Part shown: positions 55,314 through 64,000 of the stretch, piece by piece
Layout: each line of letters starts with the position of its first letter
Position numbering within the stretch: position 1 is the stretch's first letter
Origin: Acidobacteriota bacterium
GTDB lineage: Bacteria; Acidobacteriota; Terriglobia; Terriglobales; Acidobacteriaceae
NCBI GenBank assembly: GCA_013289765.1
Contig: JABCZI010000002.1
Location: 62,001-126,000, forward strand
Length of the DNA: 64,000 nt
Reading direction: 5' to 3'
Translations under genes and position numbers: made by a program
Notes under the pieces: generated by a model
Told to the model about the DNA's origin: nothing
The model's input: the letters and a program-made list of their open reading frames with translations, nothing else
Databases searched by the model: none

Positions 55314-56192
55314 CTATTTGGGCTGTTGCGACTGGTCCATGTTGGTGGCCGGAGCCGAAGAATTGCTGGAAAGCTGTTCCAGGTCGTTCTTCAGCAAGCT
55401 GATTTCGACGCGGCCGCCGCTGATGTGCTTGGTCTTGCCATTTTCTTCATCGCCAGCGACCGGAGCGTTGCCCATGCCTACGAGATAAATCCGGTAGACC
55501 GGAATCTCGTGGTTGAGCACCATGTAGCGAACCACCGACTCGGCCATCTTCTGCGAATTGGAAATCGCAGTCTGGCCTTTGCCGGAGGAGAAACCCTGCA
55601 CTTCGATGATGTAGCCGCGTTGACCTTTAACCGTGTTAGCCATCTCGTCAAGGGCGTCTTTGGCGTTCTTGCTCAACATGGTTTGGCCGGGCTTGAAACG
55701 GATCTCGGTCTGATTCGAAGCCTTGTATTGGTCAATGTTGCCGACCACGGTTTCGACGGTCTGGATTCGGGTACTGGCCTGCTGCGCGCTTTGCTGCGCC
55801 ATGGTGGCTTTATTTCCGGCGTCGATGGCATGCTGGTCGGCTTCGTTCGCTTTGTCAGAAGCCAACTTGATCCCGGCCTGGGCGCGTGAATCGGTGTCCT
55901 TGATTGCCTTGCCGTTGGCTGCGGTCAAATCGTCGAGTTCGTTGATGCGGTCGCGAATGGGCTCAGTCTGCCGCTTGACGTAGTTCTTACGGGCAAACGG
56001 GTTTACACGGCCCCAGAAACCCTCGCGGGCAGGCGCCTGTAGAGGCTGCTTGCCGGTAGCGGTGTCACCGGACTGAGTCGAGGTAGCCGAGGGGTTGGAC
56101 TGATCCTGTGTTGGGGTAGACGAAGTCTGGGCGAAGGCTGGAAATGCCAGCATGGCGGCCAGGGGCAGAGTAACTAAAATACGGTTGTTCAT
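55314..56192 (-). CDS. OmpA-family outer-membrane/peptidoglycan-binding protein
   Basis: 292 residues from the ATG at 56192, which has GGAGGAAG six bases upstream; signal peptide about 1-22. The middle is helical and Ala/Gln-rich (DKANEADQHAIDAGNKATMAQQSAQQ), with heptads that may form a Lpp/coiled-coil-like stalk. The C-terminal OmpA domain contains IRFKPGQTMLSKNAKDALDEMA, YIIEVQGFSSGKGQTAISNSQKMAESVVRYMV and RIYLVGMGNAPVAGDE. Likely links the outer membrane to peptidoglycan. A hairpin GGCACCG / CGGTGCC lies in its long leader (56301-56323). Confidence 0.87.
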   Translation of the reverse strand: MNNRILVTLPLAAMLAFPAFAQTSSTPTQDQSNPSATSTQSGDTATGKQPLQAPAREGFWGRVNPFARKNYVKRQTEPIRDRINELDDLTAANGKAIKDTDSRAQAGIKLASDKANEADQHAIDAGNKATMAQQSAQQASTRIQTVETVVGNIDQYKASNQTEIRFKPGQTMLSKNAKDALDEMANTVKGQRGYIIEVQGFSSGKGQTAISNSQKMAESVVRYMVLNHEIPVYRIYLVGMGNAPVAGDEENGKTKHISGGRVEISLLKNDLEQLSSNSSAPATNMDQSQQPK

Positions 56193-56779
56193 AAGAAACT
56201 TCCTCCAAGTTTGGGGGAGCGGTTTGGGGGCTCCACTCTTGCGTCCCCTAAAAAACCGGTATGCGCTGACGCTACGCACACCCGAAAAACTCAAAACTTA
56301 GGCACCGCGTTTGTCCCGGTGCCCGCATCTTCTAATACAGGTCAGATGCCAAAACCGGCTTAGGGGTTGAATAGCTAAGGTCTTGATAACCATAGACATT
56401 GTACCTGCGCGTTAGAGAGGAGCATAGGGTTTGGGTGGCGGGGAGGGTAATTTTGGCAAATTCTGATATAAAAACTGCGTGCGCGGGTGAGGGCGCGGAG
56501 AACATTTGCGATCAATCAGTGACAGTGGGGTTGAGTGACGCGGTCAGGTGGTAACCCTGGTCACCGCGACGTTGGTGGCAGCCGATTTCTCAAGTGTGCA
56601 AGCCTTTGCAGGATTCCTTCTTCTGTTTTCCCCGCCTCGGAAGAACCTTGCGGGAAAATGAAGATTGGTAGGGGGTCAGTTTGAAAACGAACCCACTACC
56701 CGAGGATTTTCAAGCTTGACCACGTTACAAATCTTGAGCACAGAGGGCATGGAGGAACACAGGGTAAATGAACCTGTGC
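56193..56779. other. Long leader/intergenic region before ompA-like gene
   Basis: No gene seen. It holds the 5' leader of the minus-strand OmpA gene, with a 7-base hairpin (56301-56307 / 56317-56323, nine-base loop). The rest to 56779 separates it from dgt. No clear promoter or riboswitch was recognised. Confidence 0.4.
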
Positions 56780-57922
56780 TTACCTGTGTCCCCTGTGTTT
56801 AAAACCTTTCCCTCCGCAATATTTTTCGTATTGTTCGATGATGAAATGATCGGTCATGCCGGCGATGTAGTCGCAAACCACGCGCGGCAAAGAATCCTGC
56901 CCGGCTTTCTCCTGATAGTAGTGCGGGAGGGCAGAAGGGGTCGTCATCCAGTAGGTGAACAGTTCGGTGACGATGCGTTCGGCGTCGTCTTTTTCTCCAG
57001 CCAGGGATGGGCTGTAATAAAGATTTTCGTAGAGGAAGTTCTTGATCTGTTTGCGGTCCGCTTCTACTTCGGCACTGAACGCGGCCAGTCGTTCTTTGTG
57101 GAGTCGAATGTCAGCCAGCGTTGCGGTGCCAGCCTGCTGCAAGCGCGCCTGAGTATTCGTAATTAGATCGCCAGCCAGGCGGTTGAATATGCCCTTGAGC
57201 GCTTCATTGAACTTCAGTTTTTCGGCCGCGTCGGGATACGTTTGCTCGGCCTGTCGGAAAAAATATTCGAAAACTGGCACGCCGGCGCGGACTTGATCGA
57301 GAGTCAGGAGATGCGCTTCGTATCCGTCATCCAAGTCGGCGGTGTTGTAGCCGATTTCGTCGGTTAAGTCAATGAGCTGGGCTTCGAGCGGAGGGCGCTG
57401 GTCGAGTAGATACTCGGCCAGTTCCGGATGTTTTGCGGCATCGTAGTCGCGGGAATGCTTGATGATGCCTTCCCGTACTTCGAAGGTCAGGTTCAAGCCG
57501 CGAAAGGCGGCATAGCGCTGTTCGAAGTCTTCCACGATGCGCAGAGCATGGAGGTTATGGTCGAAGAACAGACCATGGGCGCGCATGACGGAGTCCAGCG
57601 CCTTTTCTCCCGCGTGGCCGAAGGGAGGATGGCCGAGGTCGTGGACCAGCGCTAAAGCCTCGGCCAAATCCACGTTGAGGCCGAGCGCGCCGGCGACGGT
57701 GCGCGAAATCTGCGCGACTTCAATGGTGTGAGTGAGGCGGTTGCGAAAGTGATCGGAATAGCGGCGGGTGAAAACCTGGGTCTTATCTTCGAGGCGGCGA
57801 AAGGCGCGCGCATGGATAACGCGATCACGGTCGCGCTGAAAGTCATTGCGATAGGGATGCTGCGGTTCGGGGAAACGGCGTCCGCGGGAATGTTCCACCT
57901 GCACCGCGTAGGCGGCCAGCAT
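56780..57922 (-). CDS. dgt: dGTP triphosphohydrolase-like HD protein
   Basis: 380 residues. HD-domain marks: RRLEDKTQVFTRRYSDHFRNRLTHTIEV with His65, and LVHDLGHPPFGHAGE with His94-Asp95. Members hydrolyse dNTPs to deoxynucleosides and tripolyphosphate. DDGYEAHLLT and the C-terminal region follow the short bacterial class. No dependence on neighbours is visible. The deoxynucleosides it makes could in principle feed the catabolic locus to the left, which is far away. Confidence 0.9.
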   Translation of the reverse strand: MLAAYAVQVEHSRGRRFPEPQHPYRNDFQRDRDRVIHARAFRRLEDKTQVFTRRYSDHFRNRLTHTIEVAQISRTVAGALGLNVDLAEALALVHDLGHPPFGHAGEKALDSVMRAHGLFFDHNLHALRIVEDFEQRYAAFRGLNLTFEVREGIIKHSRDYDAAKHPELAEYLLDQRPPLEAQLIDLTDEIGYNTADLDDGYEAHLLTLDQVRAGVPVFEYFFRQAEQTYPDAAEKLKFNEALKGIFNRLAGDLITNTQARLQQAGTATLADIRLHKERLAAFSAEVEADRKQIKNFLYENLYYSPSLAGEKDDAERIVTELFTYWMTTPSALPHYYQEKAGQDSLPRVVCDYIAGMTDHFIIEQYEKYCGGKGFKHRGHR

Positions 57923-57979
57923 GGTGGAAAGTCTAACAGGGGCTGGGAGGTAGTACCTAGTAGCCAGTAACTACTTGCG

Positions 57980-58531
57980 CTAGTTGGTGGCGTCGGGTTT
58001 TTTCGCAGCGGCCGCCGCTGCGGGAACAGACATAAGAGTCTTCAGGCGGTTTACATCGATGGTCATGGCTCGATCGAAGTTCTTGTCTCGATTCCCCAGC
58101 AATATCGCTCCGCGCACATACTCAGTTAGATTCCAGAGCGTGACGTGGGTCTTGGGATCGATCACCAGCAATCGAAGCTGTCCAAGAACGGGGAGTTTCA
58201 ATCCGGTATCGGTGAGGACCCAACTGATTTCGAGGACTAGGTCGGCATCGGCTGGCGAGGACACCAACTCGCATCGGCCCCAACCCTTCATCGCCGCGTA
58301 GAACTGGTTGTAAGGACGGTCGGGACCACCGCTGAAGACAGTCTCGTCAATGACGGACTCGAAACTTTCTCCACCTGCATTGGAGATGAAAACTTTCTGG
58401 GCGGCTGCGATTTGCGGCGGTACGGGTGCAGGAATAACAGGAGCGGACCCCTTCGATTGCGCGGTCGAGATGGGGAGCAGCCCCGACATCGCCACGATCG
58501 CATAGAAGGCAGTCAGTTTGATCGTCCTCAA
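57980..58531 (-). CDS. Secreted protein of unknown function
   Basis: 183 residues from a TTG at 58531 (AGAGG four bases upstream). Signal peptide about 1-24. The body is soluble: AAMKGWGRCELVSSPADADLVLEISW and LRLLVIDPKTHVTLWNLTEYV resemble the DUF4136-like or lipoprotein-type domain of secreted proteins, not firmly. The C-terminus is Ala/Lys-rich. Co-directional with dgt 57 nt away. Confidence 0.62.
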   Translation of the reverse strand: MRTIKLTAFYAIVAMSGLLPISTAQSKGSAPVIPAPVPPQIAAAQKVFISNAGGESFESVIDETVFSGGPDRPYNQFYAAMKGWGRCELVSSPADADLVLEISWVLTDTGLKLPVLGQLRLLVIDPKTHVTLWNLTEYVRGAILLGNRDKNFDRAMTIDVNRLKTLMSVPAAAAAAKKPDATN

Positions 58532-58610
58532 GTGCCCTCTTGACAGTACCGAGAGTACTACTAGTCCAAAAAAAACAGCATCACCCTGGGAGCCTGGTAG
58601 TAGCTACCGC

Positions 58611-60710
58611 TTACCGCTTGTCCGCGTCTTCCTTGGCCAGGCGTACTTTCGCGGCATCGAGTTTTTTCTGTGTAGAGGCCATCAGATCACCATCTTGTTC
58701 CGCGGGCACCGTCTTGTTCCACTCTTCGACGGCACGCTCCCAGTGGGCGGCGGCCAGCTTCAGCCGTCCGGTCTTCTGGTAGAGATCGCCTAAGTGATCC
58801 TGCACCGTGGGATCGGAACCCATGCGTAAGGAAGCCTTATTCAGCGTTTCTTCCGCGAGTTCATACTTGCCAAGCTTGAAGTAAGCCCATCCCAGAGAGT
58901 CGAGATAGGCGCCGTTCGTGGGCTCGAGCTTTACCGCCTGGCTGATGAAGTTAAACGACTCTTCCAGTTGCACGCCGCGATCGGCGTTCATGTAGCCGAG
59001 ATAGTTCAAGGTCATCGAGTTCTGAGGATTGATCGCGAGTATTTTCCGGAACTCAGCCTCGGACTGGTCATACTTCTTTTCGCGCTCGAAGGTCGATCCG
59101 CGCAGGAAGTAGACGTACTCTTTATCTTCGGCTTTGGTGGAGAGCTGTTCGGCTTTATCGAGAGCTTCCTCGGCCTCGCTCCAGCGCTTCAGCCGCGTGT
59201 TCATGATGGCGAGCCGGAGGTAAACGTCACGATCTTCAGGCTTGCCTTTCAGCATGGAGCGGACATCGGCAAGAGGCTTTTCGGGATCGCCAGTGTCCGC
59301 CAGTTGAGCGTCTAGTACCATGCGCAGTTCGCGATCGTTGGGCAGTTTTTGTGCGGCCTCTTTTGCGGCGGCAGTGGCCTGCGGCCACTGTTTGGCTTCG
59401 CGATAGGTATCGATGACATCCTGATAGCCGGTGCGCGCATTGTCGTCGCCGAGCGGGATCATCTTGCGGAAAGTATCAACCGCAGCCTGGTAGTTTTCCT
59501 GATCGCGGTAAACCATGCCCAAACGCTCAATGAAAATGGCGCGATTGTTGCGGTCTGCCTGGGAGTAGCCGTTTTCGGCTTTCTCGGTTTTCTTCAGCAG
59601 ATCCAGCAGGAGTTTCGTGGCTTCGTCGTATCGACCCTGAGCCTGGTAAACCACTGCGATGTTATATGGCACCTCGAGGGCATCGGGAACCATCGCTTGA
59701 GCTTTCTTCAGGCTGTCGAGCGCGTCGTCGTACTTTCCCTGGCGGCGGTAGATTTCGGAAACGCGGAGATAGGTCTGCGCGTCCTCGGGATTGGCGTCAG
59801 CGATGATTTTGTACTGGTCGAGAGCGGCGTCGACCTGGCCATCGTTCAAGAGGTTTTCCGCCAGGCCACGAATCGCATCCAGATTGTCCCGGTCTAAACG
59901 GATAGCGTGCTTGTAGGCGTCGATGGCGCTCTTGTAATCCTTGCGCTGCTCGTAAGTGGCGCCCAGCGCGGAATAGAGCTTGGCGGAGCGTCCGGTATCG
60001 GGGATCGAGCTAAGGACCTGCAAAGCGTGAGCGCTATCGCCTTCGTCGGTATAAAGCAAAGCTAGAGTAGTGACGGCCTCTTCGGAATCGGGATCGAGTT
60101 TCACGGCAATCTTGAGTTCGTTTTCCGCCTTTTGCAAATCGTTATTCAGGCGGTAAAGGCGGCCGAGCAAAAGATGGTCGTCCACGTTGTCGGGCTCGAT
60201 CTTGACAATCTGTTCGTACTGCTCGATGGCGAGTTTCAGAACGTTGTCAGAGCCGTTGCTACTGCCCGGCATATCGCCGAGCGAGCGCAGGTAAATTCGG
60301 CCGAGCAGCTTGCGGGCTTCAATATTATTGGGATCGCGCTTGATGATGTCTTGCGCTTCGAGGACTGCGTCGCGAATGCGCCCGGTTTTTACATAGAGCT
60401 CGGCAAGGCCCGAGGTGAGGAACTCGGAAGAAGGATCGGCATCAATGGCGAGCCGATACTCTTCGAGAGCCTTATTGGCGAGTTCGCTGCGGCCATAGAC
60501 CGTGACCTGCTCTTCGTACATGTGGGCGACGGTGTAGTGGTAATAAGCGGCGGCGCGGTCCAGTTTGCGCGGGGAAGCCTGCGACGATTTGGACGGAGCG
60601 TTCTTCGCATCCGATGACTTCGGCTCGGCGGGAGAAGGAGAAGCTTGTTGCGCAACTGCGAACGCTGCGAGAAACGATAGGACCAAAATTGAGCGAAAAA
60701 TTCTATTCAT
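58611..60710 (-). CDS. Secreted TPR-repeat protein
   Basis: 699 residues; signal peptide about 1-20, a Ser/Ala/Pro/Lys linker, then tandem TPRs over most of the chain (for example NALEEYRLAIDADPSSEFL, YSALGATYEQRKDYKSAIDAYKHAI, LGYMNADRGVQLEESFNFISQAV). Probably a periplasmic or outer-membrane scaffold for protein interactions. No enzyme motif. Upstream of the unknown secreted protein and dgt on the same strand. Confidence 0.88.
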   Translation of the reverse strand: MNRIFRSILVLSFLAAFAVAQQASPSPAEPKSSDAKNAPSKSSQASPRKLDRAAAYYHYTVAHMYEEQVTVYGRSELANKALEEYRLAIDADPSSEFLTSGLAELYVKTGRIRDAVLEAQDIIKRDPNNIEARKLLGRIYLRSLGDMPGSSNGSDNVLKLAIEQYEQIVKIEPDNVDDHLLLGRLYRLNNDLQKAENELKIAVKLDPDSEEAVTTLALLYTDEGDSAHALQVLSSIPDTGRSAKLYSALGATYEQRKDYKSAIDAYKHAIRLDRDNLDAIRGLAENLLNDGQVDAALDQYKIIADANPEDAQTYLRVSEIYRRQGKYDDALDSLKKAQAMVPDALEVPYNIAVVYQAQGRYDEATKLLLDLLKKTEKAENGYSQADRNNRAIFIERLGMVYRDQENYQAAVDTFRKMIPLGDDNARTGYQDVIDTYREAKQWPQATAAAKEAAQKLPNDRELRMVLDAQLADTGDPEKPLADVRSMLKGKPEDRDVYLRLAIMNTRLKRWSEAEEALDKAEQLSTKAEDKEYVYFLRGSTFEREKKYDQSEAEFRKILAINPQNSMTLNYLGYMNADRGVQLEESFNFISQAVKLEPTNGAYLDSLGWAYFKLGKYELAEETLNKASLRMGSDPTVQDHLGDLYQKTGRLKLAAAHWERAVEEWNKTVPAEQDGDLMASTQKKLDAAKVRLAKEDADKR

Positions 60711-60999
60711 GCTCGACCTGATATGAGTGGAATTATTTCTGTTGAAGCCGTGCGCACTTCCCGAAACATGATCATTGGATGCAAAACCGCCCCGGGAGGG
60801 TCTTTGTTAATTCTAACCCGTTAAGGGCGCGATTGGGGAAAAACACTGCGATCGAAGCCGACTGGGTTTAGGCCCGAAAGTGCAGGGACCGAGGGGACTT
60901 GCGCAGGGGGCATTGTCAAGTTCGGTAAAGTTATTTACCACGAGGGCCGCTAAGGAACAGGAAACGGTTTCTAGTAATCCAGCGCTGAGCATTCCGCCT

Positions 61000-62574
61000 T
61001 TAATGGCGGAAATGGCGCACTCCGGTAAAGAGCATGGCCAGGCCGAGGCGGTCGGCGGCGGCAATAACTTCGGGATCGCGTTGCGATCCGCCGGGTTGGA
61101 TGATGGCGGTCGCGCCAGCTTTCGCGATCTCCTCGACTCCGTCGGGAAACGGGAAAAAGGCGTCGGAGGCGGCGACGGTTCCCCGTAGAGGGAGTTGCGC
61201 TTTCATAGCGCCAATCTTGGCGGAATCGACGCGGCTCATTTGTCCGGCGCCGACGCCGACGGTTTGTCCGTCGCGGGCATAGACGATGGCATTCGACTTC
61301 ACAAGCTTGCAGACCTTCCACGCGAATAGCATGGCACGGGTTTCTTCCGGCGTGGGGGCGCGCTGGGTTACTACTTTCAGGTCGACATCGTGCAAGGGGC
61401 GAGAGTCGTTGTCCTGCAAGAGCATGCCGCCGGAGATGTTTTTTAGAATCCATTTCTGCGGCGCGGCTTTCACTTCGACGAGGCGCAGATTTTTCTTGGT
61501 TGCGAACTTGGCTTTGGCGGCTTCGTCGAAGCCGGGGGCGGCGATGACTTCGAGGAAGAGTTTGTGCATCTCTTCGGCGGCCTCGGCGTCGATGGGACGG
61601 TTCACGCCAATCACGCCGCCGAACGCGGAGACGGGATCACATTCCAGAGCCCGCTTGTAGGCCTCGGCGATTGTCTTACCGGTCGCGGTACCGGCAGGAT
61701 TGGTGTGCTTGATGATGGCGCAGACGGCAGCTTCATTCGGATCGAATTCCTGGGCCAGATCCCAGGCGGCTTGCAGGTCGACGATATTGTTGTAGGAAAG
61801 TTCTTTGCCTTGTAACTGGTGGGCGTTGGCGACGCCTGCGCCGGAGCCGTCGGAATACATGGCGGCCTTCTGGTGCGGGTTCTCGCCGTAGCGCAGGTCG
61901 AGATTTTTCTGGAATGAGAGGCGGAGGGTTTGCGGGAAGGCCTCGCTCGTTGGAAGCACTTGGAAATCTGCTGGGACGCGCTCGAGCGTAGAGGCGATGG
62001 CTGAATCATACGCAGCGGTGGTGGCGAAGGCTTTCTGTGCGAGGCGCCATTTGGTTTCGAGGGAAAGTCCGCCGCCGGAGCGGGCGAGTTCTTCGGCGAT
62101 GGCGGGATAATCGACGGGAGAAGTGACGACGGCAACATCGTGAAAGTTCTTGGCGGCGGAGCGGATCATGGACGGTCCGCCAATGTCGATGTTCTCGATC
62201 AACTCTTCGAAAGCCACGCCCGGCTTGGTGGCGGTTTTTTCGAAGGCGTAGAGATTGACTACGACCATATCGATGGGCTGGATGCCGTGCTCGGCGACGG
62301 CGGCAGTGTGGGAAGGATTTTCGCGGCGGTGCAGAATGCCGCCGTGTACTTTCGGATGAAGAGTCTTGACGCGGCCATCCAGCATTTCCGGAAAGCCGGT
62401 TAGCTCGGAAATGTCTTTGACTGCGATGCGGGAATCGCGCAGTAGCTTGGCGGTGCCTCCCGTGGAGATGAGTTCGATGCCGAGGTCGGCGAGCCGGCGC
62501 GCGAAATCGACGAGGCCGGTCTTGTCGGTGACGCTAAGAATGGCGCGCTGAATCTTGGGGAGAGTACGGGACAT
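61000..62574 (-). CDS. purH: Bifunctional AICAR transformylase / IMP cyclohydrolase
   Basis: 524 residues. Last two steps of purine synthesis. IMP cyclohydrolase domain at 1-150 ([42 protein letters not shown]), AICAR transformylase from about 205 with [14 protein letters not shown] and catalytic Lys289-His290 in [12 protein letters not shown] at 62574 with AGAGG six bases upstream. Usual family length. Confidence 0.97.
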   Translation of the reverse strand: MSRTLPKIQRAILSVTDKTGLVDFARRLADLGIELISTGGTAKLLRDSRIAVKDISELTGFPEMLDGRVKTLHPKVHGGILHRRENPSHTAAVAEHGIQPIDMVVVNLYAFEKTATKPGVAFEELIENIDIGGPSMIRSAAKNFHDVAVVTSPVDYPAIAEELARSGGGLSLETKWRLAQKAFATTAAYDSAIASTLERVPADFQVLPTSEAFPQTLRLSFQKNLDLRYGENPHQKAAMYSDGSGAGVANAHQLQGKELSYNNIVDLQAAWDLAQEFDPNEAAVCAIIKHTNPAGTATGKTIAEAYKRALECDPVSAFGGVIGVNRPIDAEAAEEMHKLFLEVIAAPGFDEAAKAKFATKKNLRLVEVKAAPQKWILKNISGGMLLQDNDSRPLHDVDLKVVTQRAPTPEETRAMLFAWKVCKLVKSNAIVYARDGQTVGVGAGQMSRVDSAKIGAMKAQLPLRGTVAASDAFFPFPDGVEEIAKAGATAIIQPGGSQRDPEVIAAADRLGLAMLFTGVRHFRH

Positions 62575-62732
62575 GATCGGCCTCTGGTATGAAGGATGAG
62601 AGCGGAGTGACCGAAGATTCTATCAGCAATTGCGTGTTGGTCGTTGATGATCGGCTGCAACTTATCCAGCTCGCGTGTCCGGCTACTGAAATGATGATTT
62701 CACGGCGGAAATCGCTGTGTCCGAGGACAGGG

Positions 62733-63053
62733 CTAGGGTAACGAAGGGATTATCGTGATGTTACGACGGTCGAGTACGATGTAACCTTTTCTGCCGTCCG
62801 CAAGCTCGACATCAATGGTGGCGCAGTTTTTCCAGTAACGAATTCGTCGAATCTGCGTCTTTGTCCCGGGCGCAATGACCGAGAACTGTTCCGTGCCGCA
62901 ACTTGCATTGCCCTTACCGGGATAAACGGACGTGTTTTCATCAACCGTTATCGCGTGCCTGCGGTCGTTCCAAATGTCGTAAGCCCACCACGCCGCAGGG
63001 AACGATGCTAGCGCGGTCACTAGGATAATCGCCAATGCGGTCCACCATTTCAT
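62733..63053 (-). CDS. Small secreted or membrane-anchored protein of unknown function
   Basis: 106 residues. One N-terminal hydrophobic helix (WTALAIILVTALASFPAAWWAYDIW) and a small beta-rich domain with two Cys (NASCGTEQ, YWKNCATIDVELADGRKGYIVLD) that could form a disulfide outside the cytoplasm. The pattern is SH3-like at most. No family recognised. Confidence 0.55.
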   Translation of the reverse strand: MKWWTALAIILVTALASFPAAWWAYDIWNDRRHAITVDENTSVYPGKGNASCGTEQFSVIAPGTKTQIRRIRYWKNCATIDVELADGRKGYIVLDRRNITIIPSLP

Positions 63054-63159
63054 GTTTTTGGCGTGATCTCATCTTCCGCAACGCTCATTTACCCGCCGAT
63101 AATAGGCCGTCCCACTGGAGCGCGGGAAGGATCGCAACGGTCAGCGACCAACGCCGCTT

Positions 63160-63795
63160 TTACGACCTCGCCTTCGCCTTCAGCTTCACCTGCCCGTGGT
63201 TCAGTTCCACGGAAAATTCGACATCCTGGCAGCCGTACTGCTTGCGGATTTCCTCGGTCTTCTTGCGCACGAATGTGGAGAAAGAATCGAGATTGCCAGA
63301 GACGTTTTCTCCCGCCTTCTTTTTCGCCGCGACCAGCGTGTTGAATAAACGCTCGACTTGTTCGCGCTCTTTATCCTTTGCAGTGTGAAGGGTGAAGGGT
63401 GGTGAGGTGACGACGGCATCGCCTTCGGCTGCGCCAGCGGTGGCAGCATGACTGAGGCCATAAACCGGATGCGCGGGCTTGTGCTCCTGCTCGGGGCGGA
63501 CGCCTTGCACGGCGAGGAGCGCGTCCTGGGGCCGGCGGTAGCCTTCTTCGCGGATGCGCGACTTCTTGCGCCAGAGATCGCTGTAGATGGCGTAACGCTG
63601 GGCCATTTCGTTGTAGCGAAAGCGCTGGGAAAAACTCATGCGTCCGCCATCGGAAAATTTGCGCAGCAGGGAGAGCACCTTCCACTCGATGTCAGTGGGC
63701 GGCCGCTTGGTCGGGTTGCTGAAGAAAACTTCGTACTCGATCTTCAGCCGCCGCAGTTGGGTCTCGAGAATATTTAACTCTTCGTCCGTGGTCAC
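63160..63795 (-). CDS. Conserved protein, possibly MXAN_5187-like
   Basis: 211 residues from a GTG at 63795 (GGAG eight bases upstream). Helical and charged: ELNILETQLRRLKIEYEVFFSNPTKRPP, RFRYNEMAQRYAIYSDLWRKK, EQVERLFNTLVAAKKKAGENVSGNLDSFSTFVRKKTEEIRKQYGCQDVEFSVELNHGQVKLKAKARS. The last part resembles the C-terminal domain named after Myxococcus MXAN_5187, of unknown function. No membrane segment. Middle region is low-complexity. Confidence 0.68.
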   Translation of the reverse strand: MTTDEELNILETQLRRLKIEYEVFFSNPTKRPPTDIEWKVLSLLRKFSDGGRMSFSQRFRYNEMAQRYAIYSDLWRKKSRIREEGYRRPQDALLAVQGVRPEQEHKPAHPVYGLSHAATAGAAEGDAVVTSPPFTLHTAKDKEREQVERLFNTLVAAKKKAGENVSGNLDSFSTFVRKKTEEIRKQYGCQDVEFSVELNHGQVKLKAKARS

Positions 63796-63889
63796 TCAGG
63801 GCTCTCCAGGTAACAGTGTAAAGAGAACACCGAGTGGCGGCGAGGTACCGGCTGGTCACCGGAGGTCATGGTACGAAAGTACTCAGCTT

Positions 63890-63915
63890 TTAGCTCTTAG
63901 CCGTTAGCTCTTAGC
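63890..63915. repeat. Short direct repeat
   Basis: TTAGCTCTTAGC at 63890-63901 and again at 63904-63915, 14-base period. From 63796 to the right edge nothing else was seen. Confidence 0.35.
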
Positions 63916-64000
63916 GACCCCAATTTTGTTTGGGCCGCGAGCACGGGCAGGCTGCCAGCTTGGCGCAAGGATGGATCACAGGGTATGAACTAGCTAAAGG

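Noticed and set aside
56500-56620. Possible tRNA-like fold
   Set aside because: No cloverleaf with proper T and anticodon arms could be built.

Overview
The window looks like chromosome of an acidobacterium (Koribacter / Sulfotelmatobacter type). This is inferred from the gene families, not from a marker gene: an Oar-like TonB receptor with a carboxypeptidase-regulatory plug extension, many secreted TPR proteins, an FG-GAP/ASPIC-UnbV protein, a PAS-sigma54 regulator, an LPS core operon and many GTG/TTG starts. Gene density is high. No tRNA, rRNA, CRISPR array, transposase or phage gene was seen.

Left part (1-26.5 kb): a nucleoside and pyrimidine-base scavenging locus. A divergent core has deoC - ALDH16-type double aldehyde dehydrogenase - second aldehyde dehydrogenase on the minus strand, and cdd - deoA - CNT nucleoside transporter - secreted nucleoside hydrolase on the plus strand. 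Around it lie a ureide-permease-like transporter, a cytosolic nucleoside hydrolase, dihydropyrimidinase, an LLM flavin/F420 oxidoreductase, an NCS1 base permease, a beta-ureidopropionase-type amidase, ribokinase, a large TonB-dependent receptor, a Tat-exported nucleoside hydrolase and two secreted nucleoside hydrolases whose calcium-binding loop is rebuilt. The proposed flow is outer-membrane uptake, periplasmic cleavage to base and ribose, separate import of nucleosides, bases and sugars, then phosphorolysis, deamination, deoxyribose-phosphate cleavage to acetaldehyde, acetaldehyde oxidation, ribose phosphorylation and ring opening of dihydropyrimidines. The dihydropyrimidine dehydrogenase itself is not in the window.

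Middle part (26.5-42.8 kb): a 1319-residue FG-GAP/ASPIC/thioredoxin-fold/TPR fusion, an ECF sigma - anti-sigma - unknown protein trio, several small or unknown membrane proteins, a VOC protein, a Tat-signal GH1 beta-glucosidase, gatB, and a RelE/HigB-like toxin (frameshifted) with its HTH antitoxin behind a promoter that overlaps a palindromic operator.

Right part (42.8-64 kb): LPS inner-core genes (waaA, lpxK, rfaE1, rfaE2, waaC), then a membrane methyltransferase-like protein, secreted TPR proteins, a degenerate-receiver LuxR regulator divergent from a four-PAS sigma54 activator, an OmpA-family protein with a clear terminator, dGTPase, purH and several conserved unknowns. Two families of dispersed hairpin repeats lie between the genes at 42-48 kb.
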